From DTDX01 sp964608455 (lineage in GTDB: Archaea; Thermoproteota; Bathyarchaeia; 40CM-2-53-6; DTDX01), in assembly GCA_964608455.1 (NCBI GenBank), contig CAZSNM010000007.1, forward strand, positions 1-54,112: DNA of 54,112 bases, given 5' to 3'. How positions within the stretch are numbered: position 1 is the stretch's first letter; every line of letters starts with the position of its first letter. Positions 25,931-35,530 of the stretch are shown here, piece by piece. Made by a program: the position numbers and the translations under genes. The notes below the pieces were generated by a model. The model was not told where the DNA came from, made no database searches, and worked only from the letters and a program-made list of their open reading frames with translations.

Positions 25931-26704
25931 TTAAATTAATATTCTTTCTGGAAAAGAATAAATGTTCATTCTTAATTTTCTAGCAAAACCTATTAGCGTA
26001 ATGCCAAGAATTCTAGCAGCATTAACTCCAGACATTAAGGGTGCTCTCATAGAAGCTAAAATTGGAATTCCTGCTCTAGCAGCCTTTAAAATCATATCTG
26101 CAGGTTGTCTTCCAGAAGAAACTAAAACAGTTTTTTGAAAATCAACATTTTTTAAAGCAGCTGCTCCTATAGCTTTATCCACAGCATTATGTCTTCCAAC
26201 ATCTTCAGAAAAAGCTGTTAACTCTTCATTTTGAAAAACTCCAGCGAAATGTGTTCCTCCAGTAGCTTTATAAACTTCAGCTTTTTTAATGCATTCTTCA
26301 ATCATTTCAAAGATTTTAAAGGCTTTAATAGCATAGTTAGATTCAACAATTGGCTCCTCAAATTTTAATATTTGATTTAAAAATTCTTCGCTTGAAGTGC
26401 AAGCTGTTAAAATAGTTTTTTTAGGTGAAATAAAATTTTTTTCAGTTTTTAACTCTATTTTAACATTTAAATCTTTAATTTCAACCTTTTTAATTTCATT
26501 TATATTTTTTATTAAACCATCTCCAATTAAAAAGCCTATGGCTAACTCTTGTAATTGATTAGGCATAGCCATTAATGTAGCGTAAAATTTTTCATTTACA
26601 TAAATTTTTACAGGTGTTTCAATAGCAACTTCATCTAAAACATCTTCAATTAAATTCTTGTTTAATTCAAGTTTTCTCACAATGGTTTTAAATGTTCCCA
26701 TCAT
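25931..26704 (-). CDS. fdhD: FdhD sulfurtransferase for formate dehydrogenase
   Basis: FdhD passes sulfur from a cysteine desulfurase to the Mo/W cofactor so that formate dehydrogenase becomes active. In 257 residues: the sulfur-relay Cys in LTACTSSEEF, GGTHFAGVF, EDVGRHNAVDKAIG, SSGRQPADMILKAARAGIP and ASMRAPLMSG. Only one Cys is present in the loop, where some bacteria have two. The start has AAGGGAAGAT upstream and an ATG-ATG pair. No formate dehydrogenase is in the window; two MoeA genes and a MoeB-like E1 further on are consistent with a Mo/W enzyme in the cell. Confidence 0.92.
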   Translation of the reverse strand: MMGTFKTIVRKLELNKNLIEDVLDEVAIETPVKIYVNEKFYATLMAMPNQLQELAIGFLIGDGLIKNINEIKKVEIKDLNVKIELKTEKNFISPKKTILTACTSSEEFLNQILKFEEPIVESNYAIKAFKIFEMIEECIKKAEVYKATGGTHFAGVFQNEELTAFSEDVGRHNAVDKAIGAAALKNVDFQKTVLVSSGRQPADMILKAARAGIPILASMRAPLMSGVNAARILGITLIGFARKLRMNIYSFPERILI

Positions 26705-26808
26705 TTTTATCTTCCCTTAAATATAGATCATAAAAGAAAGTGATTTTAAGAGCTATAAATTTAAGTTTCACGCTGTTAAATAAATTTAAAGATTGGTGAA
26801 AAACTCCT

Positions 26809-29070
26809 TTGAAAGCATTAATTACAATTTCAGGCAGAGTTCAAGGCGTTGGATTTAGACCATTTATTTATCATTTAGCATCTAAAAAAGGCTTAAAAGG
26901 ATATGTTAGAAATAGAAATGGAATAGTTGAAGTTTTAATTGAAGGAAACGAAAAAGAAATTTTAAGTTTTTTAGAAGCGTTAAAAATTGAAAAGCCTCCT
27001 TCAGCAATTATTCAAGAAGTTAAAGTAGAATATTTAACTGGTAAAGAAGAATTTAAAGATTTTAAAATTGAATTAAGCCCTTTAGAAAAAGTTTTTTCAG
27101 GTTCAATAGCTCCAGCAGATTTATCTATATGCGATGAATGCATTCGAGAATTAATGGATCCTAAAAATAGAAGATTTAATTATTTTTTTATAACTTGCAC
27201 AAATTGTGGTCCAAGATTTACAATAATTAAGGATCTTCCATATGATAGAGCAAATACAACTATGAATAAATTTGTTATGTGTGAAGAATGTGAAAAAGAA
27301 TATAAAAACCCTTTAGATAGAAGATTTCATGCGCAAACAATAGCTTGTTGGAAATGTGGTCCTAAAGCCTATTTAACAGAAAGTAATGGAGAAATAATAC
27401 CTGTTGAAAACCCAATTTTTGAAGCTGGAAAATTAATTGAGGAAGGTTTTATTTTAGCTGTTAAAGGAAATGGAGGTTTTCATATAGCTACTTCAACACT
27501 TAATTCTAAACCAATAATTAAATTAAGAAGGGTTAAACATAGATCTCAAAAACCTTTTGCAATTATGGCTAGAAGTATTGAAGCAATTACTTCTTTTGCT
27601 GAAGTTTCATCTAAAGAAGTCGAGTTGCTTACATCTCCAGCTAAACCAATTGTATTGCTTAAAAAAAGCGAAAATTATTATTTAGCTGAGGAAATAAGCC
27701 CAGGTTTAAATACAGTTGGAGTTATGCTTCCTTATACAGGTTTACATTTAATGCTTTTTAAAGAAGTAAAAGAACCTGCTTTTGTTATGACAAGCGCTAA
27801 CCCTTCAAATCAACCTATCGCAATAACTAATCAAGAGGCAATTGAAAAATTTAAAGGAATAATTGACTATTATCTTTTTCATGATAGAGATATTGCTCAA
27901 AGATGCGATGATTCAGTGGTTAAGGTTGTTGATGGAGAATTAAGTTTTCTTAGAAGATCTAGAGGTTATGCTCCTGAACCTATAAAAATTAGAAGAGTTG
28001 GAAAATGTATTTTAGGGGTTGGAGCTGAATTAAATGTAACTTCTTGCATAATTCTTAAAGATAAAGCTTTTTTAACCCAGCATATTGGTGATGTAGAAAA
28101 TCTTGAAACCTTAAATTTTCTTGAGGAGGCTATAAGAAACTTAATTAAATTAACTAAAAGCGAAATCGATGTGATAGCTTGCGATTTACATCCAACATTT
28201 AACACTACACGTTTTGCCTTAAGATTAAGCGAAGAAATGAATGTTCCTGTTTTTAAAATTCAGCATCATCATGCTCATATAGCTAAATTAATGGCTGAAT
28301 ATGATGTAGATGAAATTGTTGGAATAGCTTGCGATGGATTTGGTTATGGAATAGATGGATCAGCATGGGGTGGAGAAATCCTATATTGTTTTGGAAAAGA
28401 ATTTAAGCGTTTAGGTTATTTAGAGAAGCATTTAATGATTGGAGGAGATTTAGCAACCAAATATCCCTTAAGAATGGTTGCTGGAATACTAAAAGATGAA
28501 GAAGACTTTGAAGAATGGTTTTTAAGCAAAGCAGATTATTTACCTCATGGAAAAATTGAGGCTGAAATAATTTTAAAAGAAGCAAGAAAAAAACATTTTC
28601 CTGAGACATCAAGTTGCGGAAGACTTTTAGATGCTGTTTCAGCAATTTTAGGTTTATGTTATGAAAGAACATATGAAGGGGAACCTGCTATGAAGCTTGA
28701 AGCAGCTGCAGAAGGAGGGAAAAATGTGTTAAACCTTCCATTAAACTTTAAAGGAAATATTATTGAAACAAAAAATCTTGTAAGAGAAGTTTTTCATTTA
28801 GTTAATAAGGAAAATATTAAAAACCTAGCTTATTCAACTCAAGAGTATATTGCCAAAAGTTTAGCTGAATTCGCTGCATTTGAAGCTGAAAATCTTAATG
28901 TTAAATTTATAGGATTTTCAGGGGGTGTAGCAGCTAATGAACATATTACACAAACCATAAGAAAAATTGTTGAATCTAAAGGTTTAAAGTTTCTTTATCC
29001 AAGGAAAATTCCATGCGGAGATGGTGGAATCTCCCTTGGTCAAGCTTACATAGCTTCTCAAATGCTTTAA
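26809..29070 (+). CDS. hypF: Carbamoyltransferase HypF
   Basis: HypF makes the carbamoyl group that becomes the CN ligand of NiFe hydrogenases. Its 753 residues carry the full domain order: acylphosphatase (GRVQGVGFRPF near residue 9), two Cys-rich zinc fingers (CDEC, CTNCGPRF, CEECEKEY, CWKCGP, about 105-185), a YrdC-like domain (about 200-380), and a Kae1-like C-terminal domain with HHHAHIAKLMAEY and FSGGVAANEH. The TTG start follows GGTGA. The hydrogenase maturation protease gene follows at 30 bases. Confidence 0.95.
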   Translation: MKALITISGRVQGVGFRPFIYHLASKKGLKGYVRNRNGIVEVLIEGNEKEILSFLEALKIEKPPSAIIQEVKVEYLTGKEEFKDFKIELSPLEKVFSGSIAPADLSICDECIRELMDPKNRRFNYFFITCTNCGPRFTIIKDLPYDRANTTMNKFVMCEECEKEYKNPLDRRFHAQTIACWKCGPKAYLTESNGEIIPVENPIFEAGKLIEEGFILAVKGNGGFHIATSTLNSKPIIKLRRVKHRSQKPFAIMARSIEAITSFAEVSSKEVELLTSPAKPIVLLKKSENYYLAEEISPGLNTVGVMLPYTGLHLMLFKEVKEPAFVMTSANPSNQPIAITNQEAIEKFKGIIDYYLFHDRDIAQRCDDSVVKVVDGELSFLRRSRGYAPEPIKIRRVGKCILGVGAELNVTSCIILKDKAFLTQHIGDVENLETLNFLEEAIRNLIKLTKSEIDVIACDLHPTFNTTRFALRLSEEMNVPVFKIQHHHAHIAKLMAEYDVDEIVGIACDGFGYGIDGSAWGGEILYCFGKEFKRLGYLEKHLMIGGDLATKYPLRMVAGILKDEEDFEEWFLSKADYLPHGKIEAEIILKEARKKHFPETSSCGRLLDAVSAILGLCYERTYEGEPAMKLEAAAEGGKNVLNLPLNFKGNIIETKNLVREVFHLVNKENIKNLAYSTQEYIAKSLAEFAAFEAENLNVKFIGFSGGVAANEHITQTIRKIVESKGLKFLYPRKIPCGDGGISLGQAYIASQML

Positions 29071-29099
29071 ATTTTATAAATAAAATGGAGAGTCAAATT

Positions 29100-29609
29100 A
29101 TGGAAAAAAATTTAGAAGAAGAATTAAAAACTTGGATTTCAGGATTTAAAAAAATAGTTATTTTAGGAATAGGAAATCCTATTAGAAAAGATGATTATGT
29201 TGGTGTGGCTATAGCTAAACTTCTTAAAGAAAAAAATCTTTTAAATACTTTAATTTTAGAATGTGAAACTGTTCCAGAAAGCTTTACTAGCATAATAAAA
29301 GAGGCTAAACCAACCCATGTATTAATGATTGATGCAGCTAATTTAAATGCAACTCCAGGTTTTGCAAAAATGATAAGTATAGATGAAATTAATGGTTTTT
29401 CTCTTTCAACCCATGATTTACCATTAAGCCTTTTAGCTAAATTTATAGTTTATGAAACAAAAGCTAAAGTTGCCTTATTGGGAATTCAACCTAAAACCTT
29501 AGATTTTGGAGAGGGATTAACAAACGAATTAAGTGAAGCAAGCAAAAAAATAGCGAAAATTATAGAAAAAGTTTTAATTAAAGAGGGTTTTAACCAAAAG
29601 CTATTTTAA
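29100..29609 (+). CDS. Hydrogenase maturation protease (HycI/HyaD family)
   Basis: This peptidase clips the C-terminal tail of the NiFe large subunit after the metal is in place. Seen in 169 residues: VILGIGNPIRKDDYVGVAIAK (first Ni-sensing acidic residue), MIDAANLNATPG, and STHDLPLSLL with the conserved His-Asp. I chose ATG 29100 because GGAGAG lies about 9 bases upstream; an open frame extends further upstream into hypF but encodes nothing family-like. Its 3' end overlaps the convergent nuoL-like gene by 20 bases. Confidence 0.88.
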   Translation: MEKNLEEELKTWISGFKKIVILGIGNPIRKDDYVGVAIAKLLKEKNLLNTLILECETVPESFTSIIKEAKPTHVLMIDAANLNATPGFAKMISIDEINGFSLSTHDLPLSLLAKFIVYETKAKVALLGIQPKTLDFGEGLTNELSEASKKIAKIIEKVLIKEGFNQKLF

Positions 29610-31644
29610 GCAAAATTAATAAAAGAAGGATTATTCCAAGCAGCATACCCATAACATTGTAATTTAACACACCTGTATGTGTTTTTCTAAATTGATTAAC
29701 GAATTTAACTGTAACATTAGCTAAAAGATAGTTAAAGCCATCTATAGCTTTACGCTCTATATAATTGAAGCTAAATTTGCTTAAACCAATTGTTGAGTCT
29801 ACGAAAAGCTTATAGTAAAGCCTGTTTATATACCAGCGGTTGTAAAGGAAATTCCAAAGAGGCTTTAATCCTTTTCCAACTATTTCCTTCGGACTTTTAA
29901 TTCTTTTAATATAGATTAAATATGCGGGTATAGCCCCTATAAGAAGCATAATTATGGAGGAGCCTGTAGTTATTAAAGTGGCTTGTTGAGTTAACGATGT
30001 TTCTGCAAGAGGTTCCGTGAAAGATGCTATTTTAACAGGTATTATTGAAGATAGAAATTCATGAAGCAAATGTTCAAGCCAGCTTTTTACATAAAAGCCT
30101 GTTACACCAAGCGTTATTGTTGCAGCAGCCATTAAAGTATATGGAATCCACATTAAGGCTGGAGCTTCTTTTGGAGGTTTCCCTTCCTTTTCAAGTTCAA
30201 TAATTCTTTCACTTTTTTCACCAAAGAATGTTAATCCAAGCATTCTAATGCTATAAAAGCTTGTTAAAGCTACTGTTAAGGCTCCAAGGATAAAAATCCA
30301 ATATTTTCCAGCTAAAAGGGAAGCCTCCAAAATCATATCTTTACTCCAAAAACCACTAAAGAGAATAGGTACACCCATTAAAGAAAAGCTTGTTAAAGCC
30401 ATGCTCCAAAAAGTTATAGGCATAACCCTTTTTAATCCACCCATATGATACATGAATCTTGATTCAGCTGCATGGATTGCTGCTCCAGCTCCAAGGAATA
30501 AAGCTGCCTTAAATAAAGCATGGCTCATTAAATGGAATAATCCTCCAGTATATCCTATAGCAAATTCTGCTGTTGAACCTGCCACACCTAAACCAATCAT
30601 CATATAACCTATTTGGCTAACAGTTGAATAAGCTAAAACCTTTTTTATTTCAGTTGAAGTCGTAGCTTGACTTGCTGAAACAAAAGCTGTTAAAGCACCT
30701 ATCCAACCTATAACATAAAAGAATAGTATTAAATTGTTTGGTGCACCATTTTGCCAAGCTGCTTCATAAAATATTGGGAAGACTCTTCCAACAAGATATA
30801 CTCCTGCTTTAACCATTGTAGCTGCATGAATAAGCGCGCTAACAGTTGTTGGACCAGCCATAGCATCTGGAAGCCATTCCATTAATGGTAGTTGGGCTGA
30901 TTTTCCAATTGGACCAATAAAGAGGAAGATGGCTGCTGGAACCAAAATCCAAAGCGGAACCTTAAGAATAGCTCCTTTTTGAAGCTCAATAAAGTTTAAT
31001 GTTCCAGCAAAAGCTAAAATCATAAATATTCCAATTAATAAACCTACATCACCAGCTCTAGTTGTTAAGAAAGCTTTTAAACCGCAATGTGATGGTGGAT
31101 AAGCTTCTTTTCCCTCTCCAACCCAGCATTTAAGCCAATCCTCTTTTGAATCTTTATACCAAAAGCCAATTAAAGCGTAGCTGCATAATCCAACACCTTC
31201 CCAACCAAAAAGCATTTGAATAAAATTATTTGACATCACTAAAAGCAGCATATTGCCTATAAATAAATTCATGAAGAACCAATATCTTGTTAAGCTCGGA
31301 TCTTCCTCCATATATTTTAATGAATAAACCATTATAAGGAATGAAATCCAAGCTACAATATTCGCCATTATAATGCTTAATGGATCAATTATTACACCGG
31401 CCTTAATTTCTTGAAGTATAGGAGCGCCTGGAACTAAAACCCATGAAATTTGATTTTCAATTTGCTCTGGATGCTTTAAATACGGTATTAAAAAGCCAGC
31501 GGATAAAGCAGCTGCAAAAGAAAAAAGCACCGCCATATAGTTTCTAAATTTAGGATGGATTTTAGCAAATATTGGGGTTAAACCTGCACCTATTAATGGA
31601 ATTGTCCAACATAACCAAGCTGGCCAAATAAATTCTTCATTCAT
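29590..31644 (-). CDS. nuoL: Complex I antiporter-like subunit L (NuoL/FpoL type)
   Basis: A proton- or sodium-translocating membrane subunit of a complex I-like enzyme. In about 684 residues with many membrane helices: the conserved GWEGVGLCSYALIGFWY, LPDAMAGPTTVSALIHAATMV, and YSTVSQIGYMMIGLG, followed by a lateral helix and C-terminal helix typical of L subunits. I prefer ATG 31644 (MNEEFIWPAW) because GGAGGATGGTGA lies immediately before. It is the last gene of the operon. Confidence 0.93.
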   Translation of the reverse strand: MNEEFIWPAWLCWTIPLIGAGLTPIFAKIHPKFRNYMAVLFSFAAALSAGFLIPYLKHPEQIENQISWVLVPGAPILQEIKAGVIIDPLSIIMANIVAWISFLIMVYSLKYMEEDPSLTRYWFFMNLFIGNMLLLVMSNNFIQMLFGWEGVGLCSYALIGFWYKDSKEDWLKCWVGEGKEAYPPSHCGLKAFLTTRAGDVGLLIGIFMILAFAGTLNFIELQKGAILKVPLWILVPAAIFLFIGPIGKSAQLPLMEWLPDAMAGPTTVSALIHAATMVKAGVYLVGRVFPIFYEAAWQNGAPNNLILFFYVIGWIGALTAFVSASQATTSTEIKKVLAYSTVSQIGYMMIGLGVAGSTAEFAIGYTGGLFHLMSHALFKAALFLGAGAAIHAAESRFMYHMGGLKRVMPITFWSMALTSFSLMGVPILFSGFWSKDMILEASLLAGKYWIFILGALTVALTSFYSIRMLGLTFFGEKSERIIELEKEGKPPKEAPALMWIPYTLMAAATITLGVTGFYVKSWLEHLLHEFLSSIIPVKIASFTEPLAETSLTQQATLITTGSSIIMLLIGAIPAYLIYIKRIKSPKEIVGKGLKPLWNFLYNRWYINRLYYKLFVDSTIGLSKFSFNYIERKAIDGFNYLLANVTVKFVNQFRKTHTGVLNYNVMGMLLGIILLLLILLKIAFG

Positions 31645-31649
31645 AATTT

Positions 31650-33191
31650 TCACCATCCTCCCAACATAGCTTTAGCTGCTTTTTCAGCTAAAACAATAAT
31701 TAAACTTGGCATTAAACCTATTAAAACACATATAACAGCTAAAACTATTATTGGCCCAACCATAAATAGTGAAGCTTCTGAAGCTTTAACTTTAGGTGTT
31801 TTAATCATTATTCTTTGAAGGAGCCAAAGATAATATACTGCTGCAAAAATACTATTTAAAACTACTATTATACCTATAGTATTCATAAAATTGTTTTCAG
31901 GAAAGCTAAAAGCTGCTAAAATTATAAATAGTTTACTCCAAAAACCGCTAAGTGGGGGAACACCAGCTAAAGTTAATAATCCAATTGAAAAGGAACCTCC
32001 AGTCCAAGCCATTTTACGGCCTATACCTTCAAGGCTTGTAATATCTCTAGTAGCAGCTTCATGTGTGAAGCATCCAGAACAAAGGAATAACATTCCCTTT
32101 CCAACAGCATGAGTAAATAAATGGAATAAAGCACCTGTAATTGCGAAAGCAGCTGCGCTTAAAGCCACTAAAGGTTTTGAGTTATAATATTCAAATAGAA
32201 TGTAGCTTCCTATTCCTATACCTGTTATAATATAACCTATATTTACAACGCTTGAGTAAGCTAAAAGCCTTTTAATATCTTTTTGCATAAGAGCCATAAA
32301 ATTGGCTACAGTAATAGTTAAAATACCGAAAACCATTAAAGTTAAACCATAATTAAAGTTTACGGGATTAAAAAGTGTAAATAAACTTCTAGCTAAAACA
32401 TAAACGCCAGTTTTAATTACTACGCCTGAAAGCATCGCGCTTATTGAGCTTGGAGCAGCAGGGTGAGCATCTGGAAGCCAACTATGAAATGGAACAATTG
32501 AAGCGGTTACACCAAAACCAGCTATTATAGCTGCTATGATTATATAAAATGGTATTTGAAGGTTTGTTGTAGATGGTAAAGCTTCTTTCATCATTTTAAA
32601 GTTTACTGTTCCAGTTAAACCATAAAGCAGGCTTATACCGTAAAGCGCTATTAAAGAACCTAAAGTGCTCATAACCAAATATTTAAAACCGGCTTCAACA
32701 GGTTCCCATCTATATTTTCTAAATGAAACAAGAGTATATGAAGCTATACACATCATTTCCCAAAAAACATAAAGATTAAAGAAGTCTCCTGAAAAAGCTA
32801 CTCCAATCATTCCAGCTACGAGAATTAATAAAAGTGTGTAATATCTGTCGAGACCGGTGTCAACCTCCATATATTTTACAGAGTAAATTGAAACTAAAAA
32901 GCCTAATCCACAAAAAATAAATGCTACAAAAAGACTTAAAAAGTCAGCATATATTTCAACACCACCCTTTATTGGAAGATAATTATCCAAAATAAAGGAT
33001 TGAGCCCCATAATTTTCAATTTTAAAGTAAAGCAATGTTAAGGCGTATAGGGATAAAGCAAAAGCTAAAATCGCAAATAAATCTCTAAGTTTTTCAAATT
33101 TTATTTTCTCGCCTAAAAGGCTTATTAAAGGTGTTAAACCTGCAGCTATTAATAAGATTACTATTGGTTGCAAAACTAATGGGATGACCAT
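31650..33191 (-). CDS. Complex I antiporter-like subunit M/N (MrpD-related)
   Basis: The second antiporter-like subunit, about 513 residues and 14 or so helices. Seen: YVFWEMMCIASYTLVSFRKY, the key SIVPFHSWLPDAHPAAPSSISAMLSG with the channel Lys/His region, and YSSVVNIGYIITGIGIG. It cannot be split cleanly between M and N by eye. ATG 33191 is chosen because AGGTGG lies 5 bases ahead; it overlaps the NuoK stop. A complete complex I has three such subunits (L, M, N), but only two are encoded here. Confidence 0.9.
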   Translation of the reverse strand: MVIPLVLQPIVILLIAAGLTPLISLLGEKIKFEKLRDLFAILAFALSLYALTLLYFKIENYGAQSFILDNYLPIKGGVEIYADFLSLFVAFIFCGLGFLVSIYSVKYMEVDTGLDRYYTLLLILVAGMIGVAFSGDFFNLYVFWEMMCIASYTLVSFRKYRWEPVEAGFKYLVMSTLGSLIALYGISLLYGLTGTVNFKMMKEALPSTTNLQIPFYIIIAAIIAGFGVTASIVPFHSWLPDAHPAAPSSISAMLSGVVIKTGVYVLARSLFTLFNPVNFNYGLTLMVFGILTITVANFMALMQKDIKRLLAYSSVVNIGYIITGIGIGSYILFEYYNSKPLVALSAAAFAITGALFHLFTHAVGKGMLFLCSGCFTHEAATRDITSLEGIGRKMAWTGGSFSIGLLTLAGVPPLSGFWSKLFIILAAFSFPENNFMNTIGIIVVLNSIFAAVYYLWLLQRIMIKTPKVKASEASLFMVGPIIVLAVICVLIGLMPSLIIVLAEKAAKAMLGGW

Positions 33192-33193
33192 TT

Positions 33194-33505
33194 TTACCAC
33201 CTTAACCTCCTAATTTTCTTTAAATCTAATGTTCCATAATGTCTATAAACGTTTATTACCAGTGTTAAAGCTACTGCTGCTACAGCAGCTCCAATAACTA
33301 TAGATGTGAAAACTATTGATTGAGCCAAAGAATCTACAACACCATTTCTAAAACCTAAAGCTAAAAAGTTTAAGTTTACAGCAATAGTTATTATTTCTAT
33401 TCCTATAATTGTTCTAATCATGTTTCTCATTGAAATTATCGTGTATAAGCCTATAATAGCTAATATAAAGCTGCAAAACATGTATGCTTGCCAAACTTCA
33501 ACCAT
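33194..33505 (-). CDS. nuoK: Complex I subunit K (NuoK/MrpC-like)
   Basis: A 103-residue three-helix protein. NMIRTIIGIEIITIAVNLNFLAL carries the conserved membrane Glu of the second helix, and QSIVFTSIVIGAAVAAVALTLVINVYR is typical of K subunits. It belongs to the proton-translocating arm beside J and N. A strong AAGGAGGAGTG precedes the ATG. It follows the second NuoJ-like gene by 3 bases. Confidence 0.88.
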   Translation of the reverse strand: MVEVWQAYMFCSFILAIIGLYTIISMRNMIRTIIGIEIITIAVNLNFLALGFRNGVVDSLAQSIVFTSIVIGAAVAAVALTLVINVYRHYGTLDLKKIRRLRW

Positions 33506-33508
33506 TTT

Positions 33509-33799
33509 TCACTCCTCCTTTTCTTCAAATTTTTCTATAACAGCTTCTTCAACAGCTCCCGGACCTTTTTCAATTCTAAACAAGGCTGAAACAGCTGCAG
33601 CAGCAGCTAAAATTAAAAAAGCTTGAATTAAAATATCTAAACCACGATAAGACCATAAAAACTTTTCTATTGGAGGCTTTTCAATTAAGGATGGGAGCGG
33701 AATTTCAAATAAGCTTAATCCAAAAGTTAAAATTAATGCAATTAACATTAGTGTTAAAATAGCCGAGATAGCTTTATCTATTCCATTATTGTTTTTCAT
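33509..33799 (-). CDS. NuoJ-like second part (DUF4040/MbhE-like membrane subunit)
   Basis: A 96-residue membrane protein with two helices. The segment WSYRGLDILIQAFLILAAAAAVSALFR resembles the R-x-D-T-x-x-E-x-x-V-L region of MrpA-tail/MbhE-like subunits, which overlaps functionally with the C-terminal part of NuoJ. The tail is acidic. It overlaps the preceding gene by 14 bases. Together the two small genes appear to stand in for one NuoJ, as split J subunits do in methanogen Fpo complexes. Confidence 0.75.
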   Translation of the reverse strand: MKNNNGIDKAISAILTLMLIALILTFGLSLFEIPLPSLIEKPPIEKFLWSYRGLDILIQAFLILAAAAAVSALFRIEKGPGAVEEAVIEKFEEKEE

Positions 33800-34040
33800 T
33801 TGATTCCCCTCCTAAAGTATGTAAAGCAGTTAAAAATAGAACTGTAACAGCTCCAGCATAAACTAAAAGCTGAAAAACAGCTATGTAAGGCGCCCCAAGA
33901 ACATAAAAAATAATTGAAATTATAACGTTGGCTACAGCAAAAAAAGCTATTGCCCTATTTAATTCCTTATATTGGGTAGCTAAAATAGAGAAGACTACAG
34001 CTAAAATTATAAGCAGGTAATCAATTATTCCGGCAACCAT
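33786..34040 (-). CDS. nuoJ: NuoJ-like first part (membrane subunit J, split)
   Basis: An 84-residue protein with three helices. GAPYIAVFQLLVYAGAVTVLFLTALHTLGG matches the central conserved helix of NuoJ (usually A-x-x-Q-x-x-V-Y-x-G-A-x-x-V-L-F). It is shorter than a full NuoJ (about 160-180), and the next gene supplies what looks like the rest. AAGGGGAG precedes the ATG. Confidence 0.85.
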   Translation of the reverse strand: MVAGIIDYLLIILAVVFSILATQYKELNRAIAFFAVANVIISIIFYVLGAPYIAVFQLLVYAGAVTVLFLTALHTLGGESNEKQ

Positions 34041-34058
34041 TTTATTTCTCCCCTTATT

Positions 34059-35030
34059 TTAAATTATAATCCTAACCAAAAACAATTGAAGGAGAGATAT
34101 AGGAATTAAATATTTCCATGAAAAATTAACCATTTGATCAATTCTTAATCTAGCAAATGCAGCTCTAATAATTGAAATTATAAGAAGGATAATGACTGTT
34201 TTTATTATAAAGTAAATTGGGAACAGTATTTTTTCAAACCCTGGAATAATTGGTCCAAGAGGTCCACCTAAATAAAATGTTGCAGCTAAACCTGAAATAT
34301 AAACAAGTTCAATATCTCTAGCTAATCTAAAAAGCGCAAGTTTTCTTCCAGAAAACTCTGTAATCCAACCAGCTACTATTTCCTGTTCAGCTTCAGGAAT
34401 ATCAAATGGAACACGTTCCAGTTCTGCTTGAGCAGCAATAATAAAGATTGCAAATCCTAATGCTTGAGGGCCAAGAATAAACCACCATGAAGATTGCTTA
34501 GCCACAATCTCAGAAATTTTCAATGAATTTGCAGCTAAAGCTACGCTAGCTATTGCAAGCGTCATTGGAATTTCATAACCAAGCAGTTGAGTTACGGCTC
34601 TTTCAGCTCCAACAAAACCAAACCTATTTAAAGAGCCTAAACCAGATAGAAAAACTAAAATGCAGAAAAGCGTCATTATTGCTATAGCCACTATAACATC
34701 TCCATTAAATGAGATTATTCCTGAAATATTTATAATTGGTAAAAGAAGAACGCCTGTTAACATTAATGCTAAAGCTAGCAAAGGTGCAGATGTGAAAAGT
34801 AGTTTATCAACAGCAGCTGGAGTAATATCTTCTTTTGAAAGGAGCTTGATGAAATCTGCAAGAGGCTGAAGGAGGCCAAATGGGCCTGTATAAAGGGGTC
34901 CAACTCTATTTTGAAGTTTAGCATAAAACTTTCTATCTATCCATTCATAAAATAGGCTTAAAAATATTGTGAAGATAAAGCCTGGAAAAATAATTAACTT
35001 AAGTGTATTTACAACTGCTTCTACAATCAT
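34059..35030 (-). CDS. nuoH: Complex I subunit H (quinone-site membrane subunit)
   Basis: NuoH anchors the peripheral arm and forms part of the quinone cavity. In about 323 residues with eight helices: QNRVGPLYTGPFGLLQPLADFIKLLSKED, GAERAVTQLLGYEIPM and VPFDIPEAEQEIVAGWITEFSG, all hallmark loops. I chose ATG 35030, with GGAGGG 11 bases upstream; a TTG further up would overlap nuoC. In most complex I operons nuoD lies between C and H, but here nuoH follows nuoC directly. Confidence 0.94.
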   Translation of the reverse strand: MIVEAVVNTLKLIIFPGFIFTIFLSLFYEWIDRKFYAKLQNRVGPLYTGPFGLLQPLADFIKLLSKEDITPAAVDKLLFTSAPLLALALMLTGVLLLPIINISGIISFNGDVIVAIAIMTLFCILVFLSGLGSLNRFGFVGAERAVTQLLGYEIPMTLAIASVALAANSLKISEIVAKQSSWWFILGPQALGFAIFIIAAQAELERVPFDIPEAEQEIVAGWITEFSGRKLALFRLARDIELVYISGLAATFYLGGPLGPIIPGFEKILFPIYFIIKTVIILLIISIIRAAFARLRIDQMVNFSWKYLIPISLLQLFLVRIII

Positions 35031-35049
35031 AATTAAATTTTCCCTCCAT

Positions 35050-35511
35050 TTATCCGCTTTTTCTTTCAACTTTAAAATCTTTTCTTAATGGGTATACGCC
35101 TTCAGGCCAATTATCTGGAAGAAGAATTCTTGTAAGATTTGGGTTACCTTTAAATTTAACTCCTAAAAGATCATGAACTTCACGTTCATAAATTATTGAA
35201 GCTGGATAAATATCTGCTAAACTATCTAATTCAGGATTATCTTTTGGAACAGAAGTTTTTATAGTAATTTCCATTCCAACTCCAAATAAATGAGGTAAAA
35301 CCTCTATTTCCTTTCCAACATCAACTCCAGTTATTGTTGAAATATGGGTTACGCCCTTATTTTTAGCAAAATACTCAATTATTTCTTTATAGTATTCTTT
35401 TGGTACAGTTATGAATACGCGTCTGCTTCTTTGAATTTTAGCTTCCTTAATTTTATCCTTAAAAATATTTTTTAATTCTTCAATTAATGCTTCTTCTTTA
35501 CTTATAGCCAC
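35050..35511 (-). CDS. nuoC: Complex I subunit C (30-kDa type)
   Basis: A soluble 153-residue peripheral-arm subunit. Seen: an N-terminal alpha/beta region, then SLADIYPASIIYEREVHDLLGVKFKGNP and LLPDNWPEGVYPLRKDF, the signature of the 30-kDa family. It is not fused to D. The start is GTG with GGAGGCG about 11 bases upstream. It sits between nuoA and nuoH where B and D would normally flank it. Confidence 0.92.
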   Translation of the reverse strand: MAISKEEALIEELKNIFKDKIKEAKIQRSRRVFITVPKEYYKEIIEYFAKNKGVTHISTITGVDVGKEIEVLPHLFGVGMEITIKTSVPKDNPELDSLADIYPASIIYEREVHDLLGVKFKGNPNLTRILLPDNWPEGVYPLRKDFKVERKSG

Positions 35512-35530
35512 GCTTTCTAAACGCCTCCAA

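Noticed and set aside
29013..29099. An N-terminal extension of the hydrogenase maturation protease inside hypF
   Set aside because: The residues (Trp/Ser-rich) are a frame shadow of hypF, and a good Shine-Dalgarno supports ATG 29100.
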